The position numbers were made by a program, and so were the translations under genes. Of a stretch of 64,000 bases of DNA, positions 1 through 9,622 are shown in pieces. The stretch is from assembly GCF_027579695.1 (NCBI RefSeq), contig NC_083570.1, positions 3,999,001 through 4,063,000 of the forward strand. Reading direction: 5' to 3'. Positions within the stretch are counted from its first letter, which is position 1, and each line of letters begins with the position of its first letter. The notes under the pieces were generated by a model, which saw nothing but the letters and a program-made list of their open reading frames with translations, was not told the origin of the DNA and made no database searches. Source of the DNA: Neoarius graeffei (Eukaryota; Chordata; Actinopteri; Siluriformes; Ariidae).

Positions 1-525
1 CTAAAAGCAAAGGTTCACATACTTTTGCCACTCATCTCATCTCATCTCATCTCATTATCTCTAGCCGCTTTTACCCTTCTACAGGGTCGCAGGTGAGCTG
101 GAGCCTATCCCAGCTGACTACGGGTGAAAGGCGGGGTACACCCTGGACAAGTCGCCAGGTCATCACAGGGCTGACACATAGACACAGACAACCATTCACA
201 CTCACATTCACACCTACGCTCAATTTAGAGTCACCAGTTAACCTAACCTGCATGTCTTTGGACTGTGGGGGAAACCGGAGCACCCGGAGGAAACCCACGC
301 GGACACGGGGAGAACATGCAAACTCCACACAGAAAGGCCCTCGCCGGCCCCGGGGCTCAAACCCGGACCTTCTTGCTTTGAGGCGACAGCGCTAACCACT
401 ACACCACCGTGCCGCCCTTTTGCCACTCACAGATCTGTAATATTGGATCATTTCTCAATAAATAAATGAGCAAGTATAATATTTTTGTCTCGTTTGCTTC
501 ACTGGGTTCTCTTTATCTACAGTAC
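1..525 (-). mobile_element. Tc1-like transposon end, split by a SINE
   Basis: Bases 1-34 and 418-525 match the terminal region of the better preserved Tc1 elements at 16805 and 33727, including the phrase around 'acttttgccactcacagat' and the stretch encoding the long inverted repeat. A SINE sits between the halves and duplicated 12 bases (23-34 and 418-429). The element starts left of the window, and its outer end is lost where an LTR-like sequence begins near 530. No transposase reading frame is visible here. Strand is assigned by comparison only. Confidence 0.7.
35..417 (-). repeat. tRNA-derived SINE, full length
   Basis: Read on the minus strand, the head has a pol III A box (TGGTGTAGTGG) and B box (GGTTTGAGCC here, GGGTTCGAGCC in sister copies). 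A conserved body of about 300 bases and a GAGAT-type pentamer tail at 35-55 follow. The 12-base direct repeat TTTTGCCACTCA flanks it (23-34, 418-429), which marks LINE-driven insertion. Long open frames in this family are shared by every copy and are not genes. I do not assign a published family name. Confidence 0.9.
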
Positions 526-529
526 ATTT

Positions 530-904
530 TGTCAGAAATGGCGAGCTGAGGTGAAGTGAGGACCCAAAAGCAGACTCAACAGGCAGTGTACAGAAAATAA
601 CTTCTTTAATGAAGTACAGGGCAGAGGTACAATAGGGCTCAGGCAAAAATCAGAGGTCAAAGAACAGGCCAAGAGGTCAAAACACAGAAGAGCAGGCAGG
701 CATGGTCAGAGACAAAAACAAGACAGAAAATCTTCACAAAAACTGAAGAAAACAGGGACAAGGGAAACCCAGGCAGAGGAAGCAAAAAACACAATCCAGA
801 AGAACAGGCAGGTAAAACAGGGGCAAAAATTGAACAGAAATCTAGACAAACAAACACAAAACAATACCAGCAGGAGAATCAAGAAATCAGAATACGAAAG
901 GGCT
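530..904 (-). mobile_element. LTR-like remnant of a Ty3/gypsy-type element
   Basis: The reverse complement is rich in CCTG/TTTTG runs, carries an AATAAAG-like signal (ATTAAAGAAG) and ends in CTGACA near 530. This is the texture of the 3' part of many fish gypsy LTRs. No partner LTR or coding region of the same kind is visible; it abuts a Gmr1-type gag fragment at about 905. It is a fossil. The call rests on composition and end motif only. Confidence 0.35.
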
Positions 905-2208
905 GTAGCAAGGCCCTGGCTCCCCACTGCACCAGCAACCCGGCCCGGGCTTTCTCTCTGCACCGGTGCTCTGGGGCTCACTCACCTGAGGGGGGGAGAG
1001 ACAGACATGGAAGCGGGAAACGGGAGGGCACCGCGGGTGCGGCGGGCCAGCTGGGGTGGGGCAGGTGCCCGCCTCTGCGGTGGGGGAATGGGGCGAGGAC
1101 GAGACACAGAAGGGGAGGGGGAGAGAGAGAGAGGAGAAGAGGAGATCTGCGATCCTACCATGGGAACAGCCACCAAATGATCCTCCGCCAACTCGATGGC
1201 CTGATCTAGCGATGCCGGGCGATGGCACTGGACCCACTCCGTGGTCCCTTCGGGAAGTCAGGCGATGAACTGCTCCAGTGCCACCAGATCGACGATTCCC
1301 TCGGCATCACGGTTGTCAGCCCTCAGTCACCGCTGGCAGGCGTCCCGGAGTTGCTGGCCAAACTCGAACAGGCGGCCGACCTCCTGTAGGTGTACAGCGC
1401 GGAAGTGCTGGCGTTGTTGTTCTGGGGTGTGCCCCACATGCTGGAGGACGGCCCAGTGCAGGTCCGCGTAGACCAGCCGGCTGTCGGCGGGGAGCTGTAG
1501 TTCAGCCAGCTGCGCCGCGCCTGTTAGCAGGGGGAGGAGTCGCGCCATGCGCTGTTCCACCGGCCAGCCCCAGGCCTCTGCTGCTTCCTCGAAGAGCGCT
1601 AGGAAGGCCTCGGGGTCATCATGCGGGCCCATCTTCGTTAGGGTGAGGTGGGGAGGGCCCGCGGCGGTGGAGGTGGTGGACCCCGCTGACGAGAGGAGGT
1701 GCCGGAACGCCTGACGATCTTCCTGTTGCACCAGCACCAGGGCCTTGAACCTTTGCGCTTGCTCCTTTTGGAGGGCGACCAGTGCCTGGTGCTGGCTCTG
1801 TTGGGCCATGGCGAGGGTGTGGATCAGGTCCACGAAGGGGGAGGACTCCATGGGGCTGTTCTCCTCTGTGCTCCTTCCTGGGTTTCGGCCCCACTGTAGG
1901 ACTTTGAGTGAGTGGGTGGAGCACAGAAGTACGGCAGGCCCGAACTGAGTTGTCAAAACTCTTTATTGTGACTCTTTTCAGTCGAACACAATCTCCCAGC
2001 CACACAGACATGCACACACACATTAGTCATCTGGTTGGGGAGAGAGCTCCCTTCCACTGCTCTCTCTCTCCTTCTATAGGGCATGGTCTCTGGGGAAGAC
2101 ACACAAACACAGGTTAATTGACATCAGGTGTAGTGATTCTGCCACTTACCTTCCCTGACTCTGCCCTCTGGTCACAGACCGATGCTTGACCATGCCCCTG
2201 CTGCCACA
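905..2208 (-). mobile_element. Gmr1-type Ty3/gypsy fossil, 5' part (LTR, primer site, gag)
   Basis: Read on the minus strand it runs LTR (1895-2208, 314 bp, TG...CA ends), primer-binding site (1876-1893, close to the tRNA-Phe 3' end) and the start of gag at 1851. It then continues through gag to the region before the zinc knuckle at about 905. It matches the same parts of the whole-looking copy at 48331. Nothing beyond gag is present, and it meets a plus-strand relative head-to-head at 2209. It is broken, with several breaks, and its divergence from the whole copy suggests moderate age. Confidence 0.8.
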
Positions 2209-5117
2209 GCAATGCTTCGAAGCCTTGATGCTGTCCCAGCAGGAAGATCACCATGAGTTATGGCATCTGCTTGCGTCAGCAGGGGCATCGACCATCACTG
2301 CACCGGCACCCTCATGATGATGGGCCCGCAGGATGATCTGGAAGCGTTCCTCGCCCTCTTCGAACAAGCAGCCAAGGCGTGGGGGTGGCCACTGGAGCAG
2401 CATGCCACATGCCTCCTCCTGCACCTGACTGGTGAAGCACAGCTCACAGCACAGCAGCTCCCTGCTGACAGCCGACTGGTGTATGTTGACCTGAAGAAAG
2501 CCATCCTGTGGCGGGTCGGATGCTCCCCGGAACAACATCGCCAGCACTTCCAAACGCTGGCATTGGAGGAGGCTGGCCGGACATCTACATTTGGCCAGCA
2601 ACTCCAGGACGCCTCCTGGCGGTGGCTGAGGGTGGAAGATCTTGACACCGATGAGATCATTGATCTGGTGGCACTGGAACAGTTCATCTCTTGACTTCCG
2701 GAAGGAATAGTGGAATGGGTCCAGTGTCATCGCCCGGCGTCGCTGGGATGAGCCATCGAGCTGGCGGAGGACCATCTGGAGGCAGCTCCAATGGCAGGCC
2801 GATGAGGCATCTCTCCTCGCTTCTCCGCTCGCTCTCTCTTCTCCCCCCCGGCTCTCTTTCCCCTCCCCACCCCGTTCCCCTACCATGGAGGCGGCGGCTG
2901 GCTCCTCCCCAAATGGCCTGTTGCACCCGTGGTGTCTTCCCATCTCCCTCTTCCGTGTCTGTGTTGTCTCCTCCTCAGGTGAGTGACTCCCATAATGCCA
3001 GTGCAGAGGGAAAGCCTGGCCGGTGTGCTGGTGGGGTGGGGAGTCGGAGCATCTCCAGAGTTGGAGCTCTGCCAGGGAGGTGGGAGCTGTGATCTGGATC
3101 CCCGATGTGCCAGAGACCGCCTCCGATCGGGCGGTCACATACCAGTAAGTGTTCAAGAGGATACATATCATGAGTTGGTGGATTCCAGTTGGAATCAGAC
3201 CTCAATTCACCAACGCCTGTTGCAAGGTGAGGCAATGGGGAGAGCACAACCGGTGAAGGTTTTATGTGTGCACGGGGATATTCACAATTACCCTTTAGTG
3301 TCCGTACATATTTTATTCCGGGACCAAATGCATAGAATTAAGGCGGGGGTTAACCCTCGTCTCACCCACTCCGTAATATTGGGAACTGATTGGCCAGGGT
3401 TTAAAGAATTAATGGAACTCAAATTGAGAGATGGGTCCTGCATAAATATGTCACAGAAAGTTCCCAGTGTGGCATTGACTGGGGAAGCTGTCACAGAGCC
3501 ATCTACGTCAGCACTGTGTCAGAGCGATGCAAGGAGTGAGGAGCACCCTGCCTCTCCTCCATCTCTTGGGGATTCCCTTGGGAATTTCCTGTGAGAGCAG
3601 TCGTGAGATGAGACTTTATCTCCTGGGTTGGGATTCTGAAAGAAATCCTGACAGACCAAGGCACTCTGTTTATGCCATGTACACTGCGCGAACTGTATGG
3701 GTTACTGGGGATTAAGTCTATCCACACCAGTGTCTATCACCCACAAACGGATGGCTTAGTGGAGCGATTTAACCAAACACTCAAGAACATAATTTGGAAA
3801 TTTGTAAGTGAGGACGCATGTAATTGACCTGTGCACAAAACTCCACACACTCACGCACTTAACCCAGGAAAATTTGCGGCAGGCACAAGAACGTCAAAGC
3901 CATCTGTATGACAGGGGCATGTGCCTTAGAGAGTTCATGCCAGGAGACAAAGTACTCATATTATTGCCCACGTCGAGTTCTAAATTAATCATGAAGTGGA
4001 AAGGACCCTTCGAGGTCACACGGCGAGTCGGGAATGTCGACTATGAGGTGAGGCGAACGGGCCTCACAGCTAACCCAAAAAAGTGTGCAATTGAGCGGGT
4101 GGAAGTACGGTATCTGGGGTTCCATTGGGTCATGGGCAGGTGCGTCCCCAAATTAACAAGACTGCAGCAATTGCAGCCTGCCTGAGGCCCAAGACCAAAA
4201 AGGGGGTGAGACAGTTCCTGGGGCTGGCTAGCTATTATCGTAGGTTTATACCTAATTATTCAGACATCACCAGCCCTTTAACTGATCTCACTAAAAAGGG
4301 GGCTCCTGATCCGGTCCAGTGGACGGAGCAGTGCCAACAGGCATTCTCTAAGGTAAAAGCTGCACTGTGTGGGGGCCACTTTTGCACTCCCCTGACTTCT
4401 CTCTCCCCTTTATTTTACAGACTGACACATCAGACAGAGGGCTGGGGCCCATTTTGTCCCAGAAGGTGGAGGGTGAGGAGCACCCCGTGCTGTACATCAG
4501 CCATAAACTCTCGATGCGTGAAAGAAAGTACAGCACCATCGAAAAAGAGTGCCTTGCCATCAAGTGGGCGGTCCTCGTCCTCTGATACTACCTGCTGGGG
4601 CACTCTTTCACTCTCTGTTCGGACCATGCGCCCCTCTAGTGGCTCCACAGCATGAAGGATAGCAATGTGCTGATCACCTGCCCTCCAGCTGTTTAAGTTT
4701 GAGGTGGTCCACAGGCTGGGGGCACAGATAGTGGTGGCGGACTCCCTGTCCCATCATGTGGCAACGGGGGCATGGCCAAGTGGTAGTTTGTGAATGGAGG
4801 GCGGGGTCGGGGAAGGTAAGTGGCTAAATCATTACACCTGGTGTCCATTAATGTATGTGGGTGTGTTTGTTTGTCACAGGGATTGAGCATAGAAGGAGGG
4901 GGAGAGCAGAGAAAAGAGGATCCCCGGCCCCAACACGTGTGTGTGACTGACTGACTGAATGAATGAATGAATGAGTCAATCAATCAATCAATCAATCAAT
5001 CAAGCAAGCAAGCAAGCAAGCTGAAAAGCCAAAATAAGGACAATAAAATGTATGTATGTGAACATCAACTCTCGCCTGCCGTGCTTCTGTGCTCCACCCA
5101 CATCAGGAACTGTTACA
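2209..5117 (+). mobile_element. Gmr1-type Ty3/gypsy fossil, 5' truncated, with 3' LTR
   Basis: Parts in order: gag fragment (from 2209), protease-region similarity (about 3150-3400), integrase end and GPY-like module (about 3630-4060), reverse transcriptase/RNase H pieces (about 4050-4670) and a 3' LTR (4757-5117, TG...CA). There is no 5' LTR. It is heavily broken, with many breaks, and looks older than the copies at 48 and 60 kb. Integrase-type sequence precedes RT-type sequence, as in the whole copy. Its LTR carries an unusual chain of tetranucleotide repeats (about 4943-5022). TRIM-unit sequence resumes at 5118. Confidence 0.85.
4943..5022 (+). repeat. compound tetranucleotide microsatellite inside an LTR
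   Basis: Four successive tetramer blocks follow one another: CTGA, then TGAA, then TCAA, then GCAA. Each is repeated about three to seven times. They lie inside the 3' LTR of the fossil ending at 5117 and are absent from the other LTRs of this family in the window. Confidence 0.85.
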
Positions 5118-5531
5118 GCCATCAATAAATAAACTTGATTACTTGATCTGTGTTACATTAGCATGAGGACTAGCTCAGAGGATTATTTATTCCTGATTCA
5201 TTTTTGTAGCCAGTTTGCTCCGTTGACCAAAATACTTTCACTAAAATACTGATTTAAAATGAATTAACAAACTGTATCACCTTTACCTTTTTCCAACTTT
5301 TAGACAACCTGATGATGCTTTTGTCTTTGTTTCCGTTTCTCTCCACAGCTGCAGCAGTTCAGCAGACGATTTCACCACCACAGCCAGAAAGCAGAGAAGA
5401 TTTTCTGAAATGTCCATCTGAACACACACACACAAACAAAAGACAAAAGTTTTCTTCGAGACTGACTTAAGGAAATGAAATTGTTTGAGTTAAATGCATC
5501 GCAATTTATCTTGTATAAACGCTCACTAGAC
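5118..5531 (+). pseudogene. finTRIM scrap (exon-5-like piece with intron)
   Basis: A pyrimidine tract and acceptor (CTCCACAG, ending 5348) precede a 63-base exon-like piece at 5349-5411 that resembles exon 5 of TRIM A and B (60 bases, 13372-13431). A GT follows at 5412. The surrounding intron matches 23497-23900, so this is the left arm of the direct duplication. No other TRIM exon is recognisable nearby, so it is a relic. The hAT element at 5532 interrupts the same segment, which resumes at 7181. Confidence 0.7.
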
Positions 5532-7172
5532 CAGGGGTTCCCAAACTTTTCCATGCCAAGGCCCCCCAAACAGCATTAGCTTCTGGCCAGGGACCCCCTT
5601 TGCAAATCCACAGACAATGCTACAAAATATGTAAAGAAACATCAACTTTTAGAATGTTTTCTCTTACTTTTATTCAATATTCAATAATTGTTACATTTGT
5701 TTAGCATAAGAATATTATTAACTAACATGTTTTCAACACAAATATTTTCGCACTGAACAATAAACTTTTCAACAAACTGTTGATAAGAACAGCACAAAAG
5801 AAATCAAACCACTCTCAATTTTGTGTGTGTGTGTGTGTGTGTCTGGGAGTGACAGACGGTTTACACTAGTGGGAGGGATGGGCTTGGTGGCTCCTACATA
5901 CTTTGTCAACCCTGGACTTAATCTCCGTCAGTGCCATACGCATGTCATTGTCCACATGTAGACGTGCTCTATGTTTGGTTTTCAGTACCTTTAAAGTTGA
6001 AAAGCCAGACTCACACAAGTAGGTTGTTACAAAAGGGAGAAGGCATTTCAATGCCTTGTCAGCCAAGCTGGGATCGTCCTTTCTTACATGTAGCCAGTAG
6101 TTAGACAGGGGAAGAGCCTCAAAGTCCATTTTTAAATCCCCTGAGTTTGTCATCTCAATCAGCTCCTCCTCTGACTTTAAGTCCAGACTAGAACCGACAC
6201 CGGGGGCAAAGGGGTTCCTAACCCAGTTTAAATGTGTGTTTTTGAGGTCAGGGAAATAGTCTTTGAAATATCCCTGGAGGTGCTCCAGGTGGGACTGGAT
6301 CAATGGAGAGACGGAGCCCAAATCATCACATGACAGCAGCTCCTGGTGAAGTACGTAGTGGGAACATTTCTGTAACTCCCTCCTGGAGCTTGTTTGACCA
6401 CAGCATGATCTTTTTGGAAAAAGCACGCACTTTGTCTTGCACCTGGAGTATGTACATGTCACGTCCTTGCATGCTTTGATTCAGTACATTTAGATGCTGG
6501 AAAATGTCTGACATGTATGCAAGTTTGCGGATCCAGGTTGCATTGGTGAACCGATCTGCCAGCTGATGCTTTTCAGATGAGAGGAACTCTGCAACCTCCC
6601 TCCGCAGCTCATAGACATGGTTCAAAATTGCGCCCCGTGACAGCCAGCGCACATTTGAGTGAAGCAGCAGCCCCTCAAAATGAGAGCTCATCTCATTACA
6701 AAGCAGGGTAAACAGTCTGTGTTTCATGGGACGGGCTTTAATAAAATTCACTACTTGTATAACCTCCTGTAGTACCTGATTCAACTCGTTATCCATCCTT
6801 TTTGTGACCAGTGCCTCGCAGAGCTGTTGGTTTGTTCCTTCGGTCTCTTCTTCAAAAACCTGTCTATTTTGCGCTAGCAATACGCTAGCTTGAGGAGCAA
6901 AGCAGCTTCATAAATGGCGCAAACTGCAACGTCACAGGCAATCAGAGAGATGAGCATGGCAAACAATGTTTCGATATGATGTATTATTATTTATAATAAT
7001 TATATTTTATAATAATGATTAAAAAGCTAATTACAATAAATTTAATAATAATTATTTAAAAATATATTTTTTTCGCAATTTTTGTTATCGTCCCTCCAAC
7101 TTTCTGAGGCCCCCCCCCAGCGCCCCCTGGCGGCCCCCCAGGGGGCCGTGGCCCCCACTTTGAAAACCACTG
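5532..7172 (-). mobile_element. hAT-family DNA transposon, decayed
   Basis: The terminal inverted repeats are CAGGGGTTCCCAAACTT at the left and, on the other strand at the right, CAGTGGTTTTCAAAGTGG. The 8-base target duplications differ by one base (CACTAGAC 5524-5531; TACTAGAC 7173-7180), as hAT enzymes make. Two overlapping minus-strand frames (6326-6880, 184 aa; 5866-6462, 198 aa) encode ZBED5/SCAND3-like transposase, including the C-terminal dimerisation region (motif LCESGFSTLKVLKTKHRARL). The frame change between them and the lack of a BED zinc finger or N-terminal half show it is dead. The duplicate of this site at 23.9 kb is empty, so it inserted after the duplication. Confidence 0.9.
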
Positions 7173-7180
7173 TACTAGAC

Positions 7181-7681
7181 CATTACAACTATAATAATGA
7201 TCCTTTTATAATTTGGTAACAATTCTGTGCAGCACCATATAAAGCTCAAATCATCTAATTTCCAAGTTACAGTTTTAATTCAACATGAAGTTACATGTTG
7301 TGGCTCAGGAACACTTCTGAAAACCATCGTCTCTGAACACAGTTAATCACTGCATCCGCAAATCCCAGCTACAACCAGATACAAACACCATCCAGAAACA
7401 CTGCTGCTTTCTCTGGGCCAGAGCTCCTTTACTTTTTTGGACTAAGGCAAAGTGGACAACTGTCCTCTTATTTGACAAAGAGAAATTGGAAATTCTTTTT
7501 GGAAATCATGGACACCACTTTCTTGAACTTTCTTGAAATATGTTGCTGGCATTGAATTCAAAATGAGTGTATATTTAAAAAAAAAACAATAAAATTTCAC
7601 AGTTTCAACATTTGATATGATGTCTTTGTACTATATTCAATGAAATATAAAGTTTCCAAGATTTGCAAATCATCACATTCT
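7181..7681 (+). mobile_element. Tc1/mariner-superfamily remnant, internally deleted
   Basis: It matches 23910-24950, where a fuller copy of the same element lies, but the middle (transposase centre and C-terminus) is missing: sequence jumps from 'ggaaatcatggacaccac' near 7505 straight to the 3' noncoding end. A SINE truncates it at 7682. No usable reading frame remains. Confidence 0.65.
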
Positions 7682-8727
7682 AATCTCATCTCATTACCCC
7701 TAGCTGCTTTATCCTGTTCTACAGGGTCGCAGGCGAGCTGGATCCTATCCCAGCTGACTACGGGCGAAAGGCGGGGTACTGGACAAGTCGCCAGGTCATC
7801 ACAGGGCTGACACACAGGCTACGTTTACATTAGACCGTATCTGTCTCGTTTTCTTCGCGGATGCACTGTCCGTTTACATTAAACCGCCTGGAAACGCCGG
7901 GAAACGGGAATCCGCCAGCGTCCACGTATTCAATCCAGATTGTGTCAGCTCCGGTGCTGTGTAAACATTGAGAATACGCAGATACGCTGTGCTGAGCTCT
8001 AGCTGGCGTCTCATTGGACAACGTCACTGTGAGATCCTCCTTCCTGATTCGCTGGCGTTGGTCATGTGACGCGACTGCTGAAAAACGGCGCGGACTTCCG
8101 CCTTGTATCACCTTTCATTAAAGAGTATAAAAGTATGAAAATACTGCAAATAATAATGCAAATACTGCCCATTGTGTAGTTATGATTGTCTTTAGGCTTG
8201 CCATCCTTCCACTTGCAAGTAGTAAGTGATATGCGCTGGGATCACACACACAGCGGCTCAGTCCTGAATCGTGGCTTGTGCACTTCACTCGCGCGCTCTG
8301 TGAGCTGCGCAGGGCCGGAGTGCGCACCCTCCAGAGGGCACTCGCTGTTCAGGGCGGAGTGATTTGGAGCGCAGGATGCCTGCGGAGCCGAGCGTATCCG
8401 TGTATTGGCGTTGCTGTGTGCACGCAAATCGTGTATTGGTGTTGCTGTGTGCACACTAATCGTTTTAAAAATGTTAATCTGATGATCCGCTGATACGGTC
8501 TAATGTAAACATGGGCATAGACACAGACAACCATTCACACTCACATTCACACCTACGGTCAATTTAGAGTCACCAGTTAACCTAACCTGCATGTCTTTGG
8601 ACTGTGGGGGAAACCGGAGCACCCGGAGGAAACCCACGCGGACACGGGGAGAACATGCAAACTCCTCACAGAAAGGCCCTCACCGGCCACGGGGCTCGAA
8701 CCCGGACCTTCTTGCTGTGAACTCTCG
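7682..8727 (-). repeat. tRNA-derived SINE split by a short DNA transposon
   Basis: The SINE tail half (7682-7816) and head half (8515-8727) are in the same order and strand as in the copy at 35-417, ending near the B-box side at 8727. The break falls inside the 'gctgacacatagacac' stretch of the SINE, where the 0.7 kb element at 7817 inserted. The first tRNA-like bases (A-box side) are missing at the 8727 end. Confidence 0.85.
7817..8514. mobile_element. non-autonomous DNA transposon (MITE-like) inside a SINE
   Basis: The ends are inverted copies: GTTTACATTAGACCGTATC near 7823 and its complement GATACGGTCTAATGTAAAC near 8492. The interior is GC-richer than its surroundings and has no transposase. 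It cuts a SINE in two, so it is younger than that SINE. Superfamily is not assigned because the target duplication is unclear. Confidence 0.75.
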
Positions 8728-9041
8728 GACAAGTTTACAGAGCTCTCAGTAGATCTGCACCCTCATGTATTTCAGAAACCCTCACACACTCTGTTCTTAA
8801 TCAGGGTTTTAGGTCACTAAGTGGTTTGTTTATCTTCATTTGTGTGGAAAAACTGTGTAAAAAAGAGATTTGTAGTATCAGTAGTAATATTACGTCATTA
8901 TGGGTTGTAGATACAAACTGCAAAATAACACACGTCTTGTTTGTAGCCGTTTTAGAAATAAATGAATGGTCATTTTGGCTTGACAGATATCAGCTCTTAT
9001 TCTTTATTAGATATTAATTTCAATAAAAATCAGAGAGTCAT
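8728..9041 (+). other. duplicated upstream flank of the TRIM unit, no gene seen
   Basis: This stretch is nearly identical to 26003-26337 upstream of TRIM B and, inverted, to the start of 44583-45690. No ORF or RNA gene is recognisable. It marks the shared 5' flank of the duplicated gene units. Confidence 0.7.
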
Positions 9042-9349
9042 AGGTCCTGGGTTCGAGCCCCGTGGCCGGCGAGGGCCTTTCTGTGTAGAGTTTGCATGTT
9101 CTCCCCGTGTCCGCGTGGGTTTCCTCCAGGTGCTCCGGTTTCCCCCACAGTCCAAAGACATGCAGGTTAGGTTAACTGGTGACTCAAAATTGACCGTAGG
9201 TGTGAATGGTTGTTTGTCTTTGTGTGTCAGCCCTGTGATGACCTGGCGACTTGTCCAGGGTGAACCCCGCCTCTCGCCCATAGTCACCTGGGATAGGCTC
9301 CAGCTCACCCACGACCCTGCACAGGATAAGCGGTTATGGATGGGCTTCA
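9042..9349 (+). repeat. tRNA-derived SINE, 5' shortened
   Basis: It has the SINE B box (GGGTTCGAGCC) and body but lacks the first 60 or so bases that carry the A box. Copy B has the same insertion complete at 26338-26692, in the same place upstream of the TRIM gene, so this insertion predates the A/B duplication and copy A later lost the head. Confidence 0.85.
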
Positions 9350-9622
9350 GTGTTTCCTGAAGCTTCATCTGGCCATCATTATCCATGTGTATTTCATGAA
9401 ATTAATCCTAATCAGTGCGGTTATATTTCTGTACTGAAGAGAGATGAAATGGTTAATAGAGGAGTGTTCGTGATCTCTCTGTGTTTGTGCTCCTCCTATC
9501 TCTCTCTCTCTCTTTCTCTCTCCCCTCTGTCACATACACACAGACACACACACACAGAAGAAGGAAGTCACTCCTTTCAGACAACACAAAACTGATCTCT
9601 TTCTCATTGCAATTTCAGGAAA

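Noticed and set aside
9480-9600. Interferon-response element upstream of TRIM A
   Set aside because: Only pyrimidine and CA runs are visible; no convincing GAAANNGAAA pair was found.
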